A DNA stretch of 64,000 nt, taken from positions 36,277 to 100,276 of the forward strand of contig JAQGKD010000053.1 in the NCBI GenBank assembly GCA_028290285.1, read 5' to 3'. The position numbers and the translations under genes were made by a program. Below, in pieces: positions 39,624 through 48,310 of this stretch. The number at the start of each line of letters is the position of its first letter. Positions within the stretch are counted from its first letter, which is position 1. The notes below the pieces were generated by a model, which searched no databases, was not told the origin of the DNA, and was given only the letters and a program-made list of their open reading frames with translations. This DNA comes from Hyphomicrobiales bacterium (GTDB lineage: Bacteria; Pseudomonadota; Alphaproteobacteria; Rhizobiales; Beijerinckiaceae).

Positions 39624-40613
39624 ATGGGACAGCATTTCTCAAGACGGCTCATCGGACTTGCGGGCGCCGCGCTGGCGGCCTGCGTCTTCCTGGTCCAGCC
39701 GGACGCGCGCGCGCAGGACTGGCCGCCGCGCCAATCGACCATCGTGATCGGCTTCGGGGCCGGATCGGCCGCCGACCTTCTGGCCCGCGTGATCGCCGAA
39801 GGATTGCAGAAGCGCACCGGGGCGACGTTCCTGGTGGAGAACAAGCCCGGGGCGGGCGGCAACGTCAGCGTCGACACGGTCGTGAAGGGGCCCAGCGACG
39901 GCAGCATGATGCTGGCGGCGATCTTCGCGCCCATCATCGTCAACCCCATGACGATGGACGTGCCCTACGACGCGTTCCGCCAATTGCAGCCGCTCACCAT
40001 CATGGGCACGACCCCCAGCGTGCTGGTCTCCAGCAAGAAGCTCGGCGTGAAGAGCGTCGCGCAATTGCGCGAACTCGTGAAGGCCAATCCGGGCAAGTAC
40101 ACGTTCTCGTCCGTGGGCGTCGGCACCATCGGGCATCTCTCGATGGAGATGCTGGCCGACCAGGTGGGCTCCAAGATGATCCATGTGCCGTTCCGCAGCA
40201 CGCCCGATTCGCTGAACGCCGTGGTGCAGGGAGAGGTCGACGTCGCCACGGTGGCGCTGGGCACTGTGGAGCCGCAGATCCATTCCGGCGACGTGATCGG
40301 CCTCGCGATCACCTCGGCGCAGCGCTGGCCGTCGTTGCCCAACGTGCCGACCGTGGCCGAAGCGGGCATTCCCGACATGCCGGTGGACGCCTGGAACGCG
40401 CTGTTCCTCCCCGCCGGAGTGCCCAAGCCCATCGTGGAGCGCATGTACCGCGAGGTGAAGGCCGTCATCGACGATCCCGACGTGCAGAAGCGCATCATGA
40501 ACGTGTTCTACCGCCCCTCGGGGATTCCCACGGCGGAGTTCGCCGGCATGCTCACCAGGGAGGTCGAGCAGTGGCGGCCGATCCTCGGCAAGCTCGGCCT
40601 GCTGAAGAAATAA
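39624..40613 (+). CDS. Bug-type (tripartite tricarboxylate) solute-binding protein
   Basis: 329 aa with a signal peptide (LIGLAGAALAACVFLVQPDARA). WPPRQSTIVIGFGAGSAADLLAR, FLVENKPGAGGNVSVDTVVKG, GVGTIGHLSMEMLADQVG, MIHVPFRSTPDSLNAVVQGEVDVA and PNVPTVAEAGIPDMPVDAWN are the Bug signature elements. It would capture a carboxylate or aromatic acid in the periplasm. No TctA/TctB membrane genes lie nearby, so it may use a distant permease or act as a sensor. Confidence 0.9.
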   Translation: MGQHFSRRLIGLAGAALAACVFLVQPDARAQDWPPRQSTIVIGFGAGSAADLLARVIAEGLQKRTGATFLVENKPGAGGNVSVDTVVKGPSDGSMMLAAIFAPIIVNPMTMDVPYDAFRQLQPLTIMGTTPSVLVSSKKLGVKSVAQLRELVKANPGKYTFSSVGVGTIGHLSMEMLADQVGSKMIHVPFRSTPDSLNAVVQGEVDVATVALGTVEPQIHSGDVIGLAITSAQRWPSLPNVPTVAEAGIPDMPVDAWNALFLPAGVPKPIVERMYREVKAVIDDPDVQKRIMNVFYRPSGIPTAEFAGMLTREVEQWRPILGKLGLLKK

Positions 40614-40637
40614 GCTCAAGGACCCAGGACAGATTTG

Positions 40638-41405
40638 ATGTCGTTCAGAACCGAAACGCTCTCTCTCGACGGCCTCTCGCTGCGCATGCGCCGGGGCGGC
40701 TCCGGCGCGCCGCTGTTGTATCTGCATGGCACGGACGGCCTGTCGGAATGGCCCGCCTTCCTCGACGCGCTGGCGGAACGCTACGAGGTGTTCGCGCCCG
40801 ATCACCCGGGCTTTGGCGGCACGGAATGTCCCGAGTGGATGGACGACGTGTCCGACCTCGCCTACTTCTACCTCGACGTGATGGACGCGCTGGGCTTCAG
40901 GGACGCGCGCGTGGTCGGGCATTCGCTGGGCGGGTGGATCGCCCTCGAGGCCGCCGTGCGCAACCAGTCGCGCATCAAGGACCTCACGCTGATCGCCTCC
41001 GCGGGCGTTCACGTGCGCGGGCACGCCAAGGCCGACATCTTCATGATCGACCCGGACGAGCAGGCCCGGCTCGCCTACGCGGACCCGCAGATGGCGGAAG
41101 AAGCGGCCCAGAAGGCGCTGGCGGACAAGTATCAGGACGTGGCGATCACCGACCGCATCGCCAGCGCGCGCTTTGGCTGGAACCCCCGCTTCCACAACCC
41201 GCGCCTCGGGCGCTGGCTGCATCGCGTCAACGCGCCCACCCTCATCGTCTGGGGCGAGCAGGACCGCATCTTCCCGCCCGTCACCGGCCCCGCCATGCAG
41301 GCGCTGATTCCCGGTTCTCAGCTCGTCGTAATTCCCGATTGCGGACATCTGCCGCATGTGGAGAAAATGGACGCCACCCTCGCCGCCATGGGCTGCGCCC
41401 GATAG
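40638..41405 (+). CDS. Alpha/beta hydrolase
   Basis: 255 aa. Oxyanion segment LLYLHGTDGLSEWPAFLDAL, VFAPDHPGFGGTECPEW, the nucleophile elbow GHSLGGW (Ser96), acid in VWGEQDRIFPPVTG and the His in IPDCGHLPHVEK complete the triad. It resembles the C-C bond hydrolases of meta-cleavage pathways and lactone/ester hydrolases. ATG 40638 is chosen over the TTG one codon upstream. It lies 12 bases before the second LLM gene. Confidence 0.9.
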   Translation: MSFRTETLSLDGLSLRMRRGGSGAPLLYLHGTDGLSEWPAFLDALAERYEVFAPDHPGFGGTECPEWMDDVSDLAYFYLDVMDALGFRDARVVGHSLGGWIALEAAVRNQSRIKDLTLIASAGVHVRGHAKADIFMIDPDEQARLAYADPQMAEEAAQKALADKYQDVAITDRIASARFGWNPRFHNPRLGRWLHRVNAPTLIVWGEQDRIFPPVTGPAMQALIPGSQLVVIPDCGHLPHVEKMDATLAAMGCAR

Positions 41406-41417
41406 GAGCCGCGCGTC

Positions 41418-42614
41418 ATGAAAGTCATGGCCTTCCACCTGATGACCTATGCGGACCTCGACCTGCGGGTGAAGGACCAATACCGCAGCGCATGGGTCGT
41501 GCTGCCCAACAGCCATTTCGATCCGCACAAGGGCCACCTGCTCTACCAGCGCTATCTGGACGAGCTGGAATTGTGCTGCGAGCTGGGCTTCGACGGGGTG
41601 GCGGTGAACGAGCATCACCAGACGGCCTACGGGCTCATGCCCTCGCCGGTCGTGATGGCCTCGGCGCTGTCTCGGCGCACGCGCGACAAGCGCATCGCCA
41701 TTCTGGGCAACGCGTTCTGCCTGCGCGAGAACCCGCTGACGCTGGCCGAAGAGCACGCGATGATCGACGTCATCACCGGCGGGCGGCTCATCACCGGCTT
41801 CGTGCGCGGCGTGGGTTCCGAATATTTCTCGTTCGGCACGAACCCGGTGCACTCGCTGGAGCGTCACCAGGAGGCGCACGACCTGGTGGTGCGCGCGTGG
41901 ACCGAGACGGGACCGTTCGCCTTCGAAGGCAAGCACTTCAACATTCCGTACGTGAACCTGTGGCCGCGCCCCTACCAGCAGCCGCACCCGCCCATCTGGT
42001 GCCCCTCCATGGGGTCGCTGGAGACGATCGAATGGGCGGCGCACCCGGATCGCAAATACGTCTACCTGCAGAATTACGCGCCGCGCGAAAGCGTCTCGCG
42101 CTACCTCAATCTTTACCGGCAGATCGCCCAGGAGCAATACGGCTACGAGGCGCAGTCCCACCGCATCGGCTGGGGGGCGCCGGTCTACGTGGCGGACACC
42201 GACGAGCAGGCGATCGAGGAGGCGCGTCCGCACATCGAGGCTTTGTTCAACGTCTTCCTGCCCAAGGTCTCCGAGCAGATGTTCTTCCCGCCCGGCTACA
42301 TGAGCCCGGCTTCGCTCAAGAAGGTGCTGCAGCACAAGAAGGCCAACACGGGGGGCGGCCAGAGCATCGAGAGCCTGATGGCGCGGGGCATCATCATCGT
42401 GGGCTCGCCGCAAACCGTGCTGCGCAAGCTGACGGAGGCGCACCACGAGCTTGGATTCCAGGAATTCCTGTCCATGCTGACGTTCGGCACGATGCCGGCC
42501 CATCTGGCGGAGAAGAACATGCGCATGTTCGCCGCCGAGGTGCTGCCCGCCCTGCAGGCGCTCACCGACCGCGAGTATCGCGGTTTCGAGCTTCCAAAGG
42601 CGGCGGCGGAGTAA
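41418..42614 (+). CDS. LLM-class flavin-dependent oxygenase, copy 2
   Basis: 398 aa, same length as copy 1 and aligned with it almost without gaps; long blocks such as ITGGRLITGFVRG and GVGSEYFSFGTNPVHSLER are identical, and some stretches are identical in DNA. Differences cluster in the N-terminal 90 and the last 150 residues. It probably acts on a related or successive substrate, or pairs with copy 1 as a heterodimer like luciferase alpha/beta. It needs FMNH2, likely from the reductase encoded 93 bases downstream. Confidence 0.9.
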   Translation: MKVMAFHLMTYADLDLRVKDQYRSAWVVLPNSHFDPHKGHLLYQRYLDELELCCELGFDGVAVNEHHQTAYGLMPSPVVMASALSRRTRDKRIAILGNAFCLRENPLTLAEEHAMIDVITGGRLITGFVRGVGSEYFSFGTNPVHSLERHQEAHDLVVRAWTETGPFAFEGKHFNIPYVNLWPRPYQQPHPPIWCPSMGSLETIEWAAHPDRKYVYLQNYAPRESVSRYLNLYRQIAQEQYGYEAQSHRIGWGAPVYVADTDEQAIEEARPHIEALFNVFLPKVSEQMFFPPGYMSPASLKKVLQHKKANTGGGQSIESLMARGIIIVGSPQTVLRKLTEAHHELGFQEFLSMLTFGTMPAHLAEKNMRMFAAEVLPALQALTDREYRGFELPKAAAE

Positions 42615-42707
42615 TAGAACCAGCCGGACGGACGCGAAGCTGAACCGGGGCTTCGGGCGGACGGCCGAGGCGCGCCCGCGCGCGAAAACAAACTCAAGGG
42701 ACAGGAC

Positions 42708-43274
42708 ATGAGCCAGCGCAAACCTTTCATCGTCGGCATGGGCGGCACCACGCGAACGGGGTCGTCCTCCGAACAGGCGCTGGCGCTGGCGCTCCGGTAC
42801 GCAGCCGAACAGGGCGCGGAAACGAAGCTCTACGCCGGCAAGGACCTGCTGCTGCCCATGTACGATCCCGATCCGGGCGCGATGACCGACCAGGCTCGCC
42901 ACATGATCGACGACCTGCGCCGCGCCGACGGCGTCATCGTCGCCTCGCCGTGCTACCATGGCGGCGTCTCGGGCCTGGTGAAGAACGCCATCGACTACAC
43001 CGAGGAGATGCGCAACGACGCCCGCGTGTACTTCGACGGGCGCGCCATCGGCTCCATCGGCTGCGGCTACGGCTTCCAGGGCCCCGGCATGGTGCTGGCG
43101 CAATTGCGCGCCATGGGCCACGCGCTGCGCGGATGGAACGTGCCGCTGGGCGTGGCGGTGAACTCCGCCGTGGTGAAGTTCAGCGACGGCGGGTGCTCGG
43201 AGCCCGCCATCGCCAAGCAGATCGAGATCATGGCCGGGCAGGTCGTGGACCACGCCCGCCGCTTCATGAGCTGA
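42708..43274 (+). CDS. NAD(P)H-dependent FMN reductase
   Basis: 188 aa flavodoxin-like fold. IVGMGGTTRTGSSSEQALALAL is the phosphate-binding loop of FMN_red proteins; DGVIVASPCYHGGVSGLVKNAIDY is the typical flavin-side strand, and IGCGYGFQGPGMVLAQLR follows. It would deliver reduced FMN to the LLM oxygenases upstream, forming a two-component monooxygenase system. It is 72 bases before the Rieske alpha gene; that gap contains a GC-rich stem of inverted GGGCGCGC type. Confidence 0.9.
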   Translation: MSQRKPFIVGMGGTTRTGSSSEQALALALRYAAEQGAETKLYAGKDLLLPMYDPDPGAMTDQARHMIDDLRRADGVIVASPCYHGGVSGLVKNAIDYTEEMRNDARVYFDGRAIGSIGCGYGFQGPGMVLAQLRAMGHALRGWNVPLGVAVNSAVVKFSDGGCSEPAIAKQIEIMAGQVVDHARRFMS

Positions 43275-43346
43275 CCGCGGGGGCGCGCCCGTCAGGTTGA
43301 CGCGCGCGCCCAACGGCCTAAAAGCTCACCGCCAGACGTCCCACCC

Positions 43347-44645
43347 ATGAGGCATGTTATGACGGGAGCGAGATCCTACGTGGTCGACGACCGCGAAAAG
43401 GGAATTTTCCTGCTCGATCGCGAGGCGCTGGTTTCGGCCGACGTGCTGCGCGGGGAAATGCAGACGATTTTCTCCAAGTGCTGGATCTACGTCGGACACG
43501 GCTCCGAACTGAAGCGCAACGGCGATTTCCACACCCGCAAGGTCGCGGGCCGTCCGGTGATCTTCGCGCGCGACCAGAAGGGGCAGGTGCGCTGCCACCT
43601 CAACACCTGCCGCCATCGCGGCGCGCTGGTGTGCACCGAGCGCAAGGGCAACGCCCGCCGGTTCAACTGCGTCTATCACGGCTGGATCTACAACAACGAC
43701 GGCTCCATGGCGCGCGTGCCGGGCGACGAGGCCTACACGGAGGCGTTCGACAAGAGCACGTACGGCCTCAAGGCCCCGGCGCGGTTCGAGTCCTACAAGG
43801 ACTTCTGGTTCATGAACCTGGACGCGGACGCGCAGTCCCTGTCGGACTATCTGGGCGAGGCCAAGTTCTACATCGACCTCGTGGTCGACCAGTCGCCGTC
43901 CGGCGAGATGGAGGTGCTGGCGGGCACGCAGGAATACGACGTCAACGCCAACTGGAAGTTGATGGTCGAAAACAGCGTCGACGACTACCACCTGCCCTCG
44001 ACCCATTCCACGTGGCTCAACTTCATGGCCAATTCGGGCGTGAAGGTGGAGCCCCCCAAGGACCCCTCGCTGGTGCTGCCGACGCGCGGCATCGCCATCG
44101 ACCTGGGCAACGGGCACTTCACGACCGACAACGTGAACTTCCGCGGCCGTCCTGTGGCGGCCTGGATCCCCATCTATGGCGAAGAGGCCAAGCCCGAGAT
44201 GGACGCCATCCGGGCCGAACTGGTCGAGCGGCTGGGCGCGGCGCGCGCCACGCGCGTGTGCGACACCAACCGCAACCTGGTGATCTTCCCCAATCTCGTC
44301 ATCAACGACGGGTCGTCGGTCACCATCCGCACCTTCTTCCCCGACGGGCCGGACCGGATGCACGTGACCGCATGGGCGCTTGGGCCCGTGGAGGAGAGCG
44401 AGAGCGCCCGCGCACGCCGGCTCGACGCCTTCCTGACCTTTTACGGACCGGGCGGGTTCGCGACGCCCGACGACGTGGAGGCGCTGGAGCTGGTGCAGCA
44501 GGGGCTGGCCAACTACGCCGACGACCGCTGGTCGGAGATGTCGCGCGGCATGGGACGCGAAGGCGACCAGCTCAACAGCGACGAGCACCACCTGCGCACG
44601 TTCTGGCGGCACTGGGACAAGATGATGACGGGAGCGCGCGCATGA
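43347..44645 (+). CDS. Rieske non-heme iron aromatic ring-hydroxylating oxygenase, alpha subunit
   Basis: 432 aa. Rieske [2Fe-2S] ligands C88, H90, C108, H111 (CRHRG and CVYHGW) and the mononuclear iron histidines H215 and H220 (SVDDYHLPSTH) are all present. It cis-dihydroxylates or monooxygenates an aromatic ring, or O/N-demethylates, with electrons from ferredoxin. No ferredoxin or ferredoxin reductase gene lies nearby. ATG 43347 is taken; 43359 is an alternative. Its stop overlaps the beta-subunit start as ATGA. Confidence 0.95.
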   Translation: MRHVMTGARSYVVDDREKGIFLLDREALVSADVLRGEMQTIFSKCWIYVGHGSELKRNGDFHTRKVAGRPVIFARDQKGQVRCHLNTCRHRGALVCTERKGNARRFNCVYHGWIYNNDGSMARVPGDEAYTEAFDKSTYGLKAPARFESYKDFWFMNLDADAQSLSDYLGEAKFYIDLVVDQSPSGEMEVLAGTQEYDVNANWKLMVENSVDDYHLPSTHSTWLNFMANSGVKVEPPKDPSLVLPTRGIAIDLGNGHFTTDNVNFRGRPVAAWIPIYGEEAKPEMDAIRAELVERLGAARATRVCDTNRNLVIFPNLVINDGSSVTIRTFFPDGPDRMHVTAWALGPVEESESARARRLDAFLTFYGPGGFATPDDVEALELVQQGLANYADDRWSEMSRGMGREGDQLNSDEHHLRTFWRHWDKMMTGARA

Positions 44646-45154
44646 GCGTCTCAACCAGCCTGCCGGCGGACGTCGCCGTGACCCGCGCGGAGGTGGAGGA
44701 CTTCCTCTACCACGAGGCGGCCCTGCTCGACGACTGGCGCCTCAAGGAGTGGGAAGCGTTGCTCGCTGACGACGCGACCTATTACGTGCCGCCCAACGAC
44801 GATCTGGAGGGCGACTACAAGAGCACGCTCTACATCATCTCGGACGATCGCGAGCGCATCCACCAGCGCATCATCCGCGTGCTCGATCCCAATTGCCACG
44901 CGGAGTTTCCGCGCTCGCGCCTGTGCCGGCTCGTCACCAACGTGCGCATCATGGGCGTCAAGGGCGACCTGGTCACGGTGGCGGCGAACTTCGTGTGCTA
45001 TCGCTATCGCCGCTACCAGCGCGAGTTCGTCTACGTGGGCTCGTACCGCAACGTGCTGCGCAAGACGGACGAGGGTTTTCGCATCAAGGAACGCCGCGTG
45101 CTTCTGGCCGCCCATGAGCTGGGCCAGCTCGGCTCGGTCAGCTTCATCCTTTAA
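44642..45154 (+). CDS. Aromatic ring-hydroxylating oxygenase, beta subunit
   Basis: 170 aa, NTF2-like cone: EVEDFLYHEAALLDDWRLKEW, DDATYYVPP, IISDDRERIHQRIIRVL, CRLVTNVRI and VYVGSYRNVLRKTDEGFRIKERRVLL. This is the small structural subunit that completes the alpha3beta3 oxygenase. Translational coupling with the alpha gene fixes the start at 44642. It is the last gene of the plus-strand run and is followed by a REP-like palindrome. Confidence 0.93.
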   Translation: MSVSTSLPADVAVTRAEVEDFLYHEAALLDDWRLKEWEALLADDATYYVPPNDDLEGDYKSTLYIISDDRERIHQRIIRVLDPNCHAEFPRSRLCRLVTNVRIMGVKGDLVTVAANFVCYRYRRYQREFVYVGSYRNVLRKTDEGFRIKERRVLLAAHELGQLGSVSFIL

Positions 45155-45177
45155 GGGCGCAGCGCCTCATCGCCTCT

Positions 45178-45261
45178 CCCGGGACCGCGCAGCGGAGCCC
45201 GGGACCCAGAGCCGCAGGTAGAGCGTGGGCCCCTGGGTCCCGGGTCGCTGCGCGTCCGGGG
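45178..45261. repeat. REP-like extragenic palindrome between convergent genes
   Basis: The left arm (CCCGGGACCGCGCAGCG... to GGGACCCA at about 45209) is an imperfect inverted copy of the right arm (TGGGTCCCGGGTCGCTGCGCGTCCGG, about 45234-45259). The 24-base centre is not paired. It lies between the Rieske beta gene and the converging ABC permease. Elements of this form recur in many Hyphomicrobiales genomes; only one copy was noticed in this window. It may act as a transcript barrier. Confidence 0.7.
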
Positions 45262-45323
45262 AAGCGGGCTTCATCAAGCATTGGCGTCTTTCCGGCTGCC
45301 CTTGGGTGCGCCCAGAGGGCGCG

Positions 45324-46196
45324 CTAGGTCCCCGAAGGCCCGGACCCATAGCGGCGCAGCACGGTGGCCTCCACCGACTGGATGAGCGCGAACAGCAGCG
45401 TCGAGATCACCGCGAGCACGAAGATGGACGTCATCACGAGGTTCATCTGGAAGATCTGGCTGCCGTAGGTGATGAGATAGCCAAGGCCCGCCTTGGCGGC
45501 CTGGAACTCGCCGACGATCACGCCAACCAGCGCGAGGCCGACGTTCACCTTCAGGGTCGAGATCATCGTCGGCACGCTGCCGGGCAGCACGATCTTGGTG
45601 AGCACCTGCACCTGCGAGGCGCCGAACAGTCGCACGAGGCGCACCTTGTCGGGGTCGATGGCCTGAAAGCCCGTGAACAGCATCAGCACCGTGACGAACA
45701 GGCTGACCGCGATGGCCATGGCGTAGATGGACGCCATGTCGCCGAGCCAGATGTAGAAGATCGGCACCAGGGCGATCTTCGGCAGCGCGTTCAGCACCAC
45801 GATGAACGGATCGGCGATGCGGTAGACCATGGGGGACCACCACAGGGCCACGGCGAGCAACGTGCCCAGCGCCATGCCGCCCGCGAAGCCCACAAGAATT
45901 TCCTTCAGCGTCACCCACGTGTGCAAGACCAGCGATCCGTCGCTCGTCATCTTCATCAGCGTGCCGGCGATGGCGGAGGGATAGCTGGTGAGCATCGGGG
46001 TGATCCAGCCCATGCGGGGACCGATCTCCCACAGGGCGAAGAACAGCGCCACGAGGCCGAGCTGCCAGCCCTGCACGATCCACGTGTCCCGGCGCAGGCT
46101 CGCCAGATACGCGCGATAGCCCGGGCTGCGCGCCGGCGCCGCCGTGTCGGCGGAGGTTGGGGCGGCCGACCCTGCGGCGGCGAAATTCATGCTCAT
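45324..46196 (-). CDS. ABC transporter permease, nitrate/sulfonate/taurine type
   Basis: 290 aa with about six hydrophobic helices. The EAA-like loop is VRLFGASQVQVLTKIVLPGSVPTMISTLKVNVG, with PLxx-type contact to the ATPase, and LVGVIVGEFQAAKAGLGYLI follows as in SsuC/TauC permeases. ATG 46196 (MSMNFAAAG) is chosen because GAGGAG is in the right place; the coupled ATG at 46211 overlapping the ATPase stop is the alternative. It is third in the binding-protein/ATPase/permease order. Confidence 0.92.
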   Translation of the reverse strand: MSMNFAAAGSAAPTSADTAAPARSPGYRAYLASLRRDTWIVQGWQLGLVALFFALWEIGPRMGWITPMLTSYPSAIAGTLMKMTSDGSLVLHTWVTLKEILVGFAGGMALGTLLAVALWWSPMVYRIADPFIVVLNALPKIALVPIFYIWLGDMASIYAMAIAVSLFVTVLMLFTGFQAIDPDKVRLVRLFGASQVQVLTKIVLPGSVPTMISTLKVNVGLALVGVIVGEFQAAKAGLGYLITYGSQIFQMNLVMTSIFVLAVISTLLFALIQSVEATVLRRYGSGPSGT

Positions 46197-46207
46197 GATC
46201 GCTCTCC

Positions 46208-47008
46208 TCATTGGGCCTGATGGATGTCGAGCTGGTCCCAGATGGTCTGGAAATAGCCCGCGAACTCGACGCACTTGCGCGCCTCCAGCGGCGTGGGTCG
46301 GTCCTCGCCGAAGCTCGGGAACGCGATGGCGTGCTCCTCCTTGATGCGCCCTGGCCTGCGGCTCATCACGATGACGCGGTTGGCCATGCTGATGGCCTCG
46401 CCGATGTCGTGGGTGACGAGGATCACCGTCTTGCCCTCGCTCTGCAGGATCGCGGCGATCTCGTCGGAGAGCGCCAGGCGCGTCTGATAGTCGAGCGCCG
46501 AGAAAGGCTCGTCGAGCAGCAGCAGGTCGGGCTCCGGGCACAGCGTGCGGGCGAGGGCGGCGCGCTGGCGCATGCCGCCGGACAATTGGCCCGGGAAGGC
46601 GTGCAGGAACTCACCGAGTCCGTAGCGCACCAGCAGGTCCTCGGCGCGCATGCGGGCCTTTTTCATGTCGAGGCCCAGCAGCTCCGCGCCGATCAGCGCG
46701 TTCTCCAGCACCGTGCGCCATTCCAGCAGGGTGTCCTTCTGGAACATGTAGCCGACGCGCGGCGAAGGCGCGCTGATGCGCGCGCCCCCGATTGAGATGG
46801 CGCCCTGCGAGGGCCGGATCAGGCCGGAGATCAGCGAGAGCAGCGTGCTCTTGCCGCAACCCGACGAGCCCACGATGGCCACGAACTCCCCCGGCTGCAC
46901 GCCGAGGGACACGTTGGCGAGCGCAAGGGTCTCTCGCTCGGGCGTGTAGTAGTTGAGCGTGACGTTCTCGACGCTGACGGCGGGAACGAGCGACGACGTA
47001 TCGAGCAT
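46208..47008 (-). CDS. ABC transporter ATP-binding protein, nitrate/sulfonate/taurine type
   Basis: 266 aa. Walker A GSSGCGKST (47-55), Q-loop VGYMFQKDTLLEWRTVLENA, signature LSGGMRQRAALART, Walker B LLLLDEPFSALD, and H-loop VTHDIGEAISM. The LLEWRTV form of the Q-loop is typical of SsuB/TauB/NrtD. It energises import of a small anion or organic acid. GGAGGG precedes ATG 47008; upstream residues in frame overlap the binding-protein gene. Confidence 0.95.
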   Translation of the reverse strand: MLDTSSLVPAVSVENVTLNYYTPERETLALANVSLGVQPGEFVAIVGSSGCGKSTLLSLISGLIRPSQGAISIGGARISAPSPRVGYMFQKDTLLEWRTVLENALIGAELLGLDMKKARMRAEDLLVRYGLGEFLHAFPGQLSGGMRQRAALARTLCPEPDLLLLDEPFSALDYQTRLALSDEIAAILQSEGKTVILVTHDIGEAISMANRVIVMSRRPGRIKEEHAIAFPSFGEDRPTPLEARKCVEFAGYFQTIWDQLDIHQAQ

Positions 47009-47022
47009 GGGTTCCCTCCTGG

Positions 47023-48039
47023 TTACTGGGTGGCGAACTTCGCCTGCGCCTTCACGGCGAAGTCGTTGACGACGATCTTCTCGTAAGCCACGTGCTTGTC
47101 GGCGGGCAGCACGCCCCCGACGGTCATGATCTCCTGCGCCTTGGCGAGCCCGCCCTTGTCCATCAGCGTGCTCTCGGCCCAGATCTGCACGCCCACGGTG
47201 CGGTAGCGGTCCACGACCGCCATGTTCTCCTCGATGGAGAGGCCGGGGAAGAACGGCGCGATGGCTTCCGCGATCTCCTTCGGGCTCGCGCTCTTCGACC
47301 AGGCCTGCGCGCGCGCGATGGCGTTGGTCCACTTCTGAGCCGCAACGGCGTTCTTCTCGACCCAGCTCTTCTTGGCGAAGAAGACCGTGTAGTCCGCGCG
47401 TCCCACCTCCTTGCCGATGGAGGCCACGAGATGCGCGACGCCTTCCTTCTCCAGCTTGGTGAAGTTGGGCTCGTTGAAGATCGCGAAATCGCCCATGCCC
47501 GACACCCAGGCGCCGTCGCGCGCCGCCGGGCCGATGTTGGTGACGATGGAGCTGACGGTCGCGGGCGCGACGCCCTTCTGCTTCAGCACGTATTCGAGAT
47601 ACAGCTCGGGCGTGCTGCCGGGCCGCCAGCCCATGATTTTCTTGCCGTTGACCATCGACCAGTCGAACGCGTCGACCTTGGCGCGCGACACGAAAAACAG
47701 GCCGTCCGTCGCCGTCAACGCGCAGAAGATGATCGGCTTGTCGGGCGATTCGCCGTTGTAGATGTAGATCGGCACTTCAGGGCCGGCGAGCGCGAAGTCC
47801 GCCTGACCGGAGAGGATCATGGCGCCCGCGCGATCGCCCCCGTTGGTGGTGATCATCTCCACCTCGAGGCCTTCCTCGGCCACGTAGCCCTTGGCCAGCG
47901 CCACATACATGGGCATGTAGAATTGCGAGCGGACGACCTCCGCCATCTTGAGCTTGATCTTTTCCTGCGCGTGGAGAGCGGGACTAGAAAGCGCGGTCGC
48001 TGCCGCCAAAGTAAGCACGCTCAACAAGGTCCTGATCAT
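47023..48039 (-). CDS. NMT1/THI5-like ABC solute-binding protein
   Basis: 338 aa with a Sec signal (TLLSVLTLAAATALSSPALHA). KLKMAEVVRSQFYMPMYVALAKGYVAEEGLEVEMITTNGGDRAG is the usual first lobe of SsuA/NMT1 proteins; LSGQADFALAGPEVPIYIYNG follows. GGAG lies before ATG 48039; the in-frame ATG four codons earlier is the alternative. It is first of the importer operon, divergent from the cysteine-hydrolase gene, whose regulatory region it shares. Ligand unknown. Confidence 0.9.
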   Translation of the reverse strand: MIRTLLSVLTLAAATALSSPALHAQEKIKLKMAEVVRSQFYMPMYVALAKGYVAEEGLEVEMITTNGGDRAGAMILSGQADFALAGPEVPIYIYNGESPDKPIIFCALTATDGLFFVSRAKVDAFDWSMVNGKKIMGWRPGSTPELYLEYVLKQKGVAPATVSSIVTNIGPAARDGAWVSGMGDFAIFNEPNFTKLEKEGVAHLVASIGKEVGRADYTVFFAKKSWVEKNAVAAQKWTNAIARAQAWSKSASPKEIAEAIAPFFPGLSIEENMAVVDRYRTVGVQIWAESTLMDKGGLAKAQEIMTVGGVLPADKHVAYEKIVVNDFAVKAQAKFATQ

Positions 48040-48310
48040 CGCAAGCTCCATGCGCTTCTTATGCCTGCGGAAGGGTTTGCAACGCGCGTGCCATCGCGGC
48101 CGCCGTTCGCAAAAGCTCCTGCGGCGCAGGGCTGGACAGGGATTGCCCGCCGCATGGCTTTCGCTTGTCCATGCGGCGCGCACGTTGCGTGCGATGCACA
48201 CAGCACGCTCGCGCGGCGCCGCGTCATAAGCGGCGATTATGGGACGCCGGCGCACGCGGCTCGGCACGCCTCTTGTATTGACGCACCTACGATCGACAGA
48301 GGAGGACGTC

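Noticed and set aside
38984..43313. Very long open frames (over 1200 codons) on both strands over the catabolic genes
   Set aside because: They are shadows of high-GC coding DNA: translations are Arg/Ala/His-rich, lack motifs, and the genes in the true frames are complete and recognisable.
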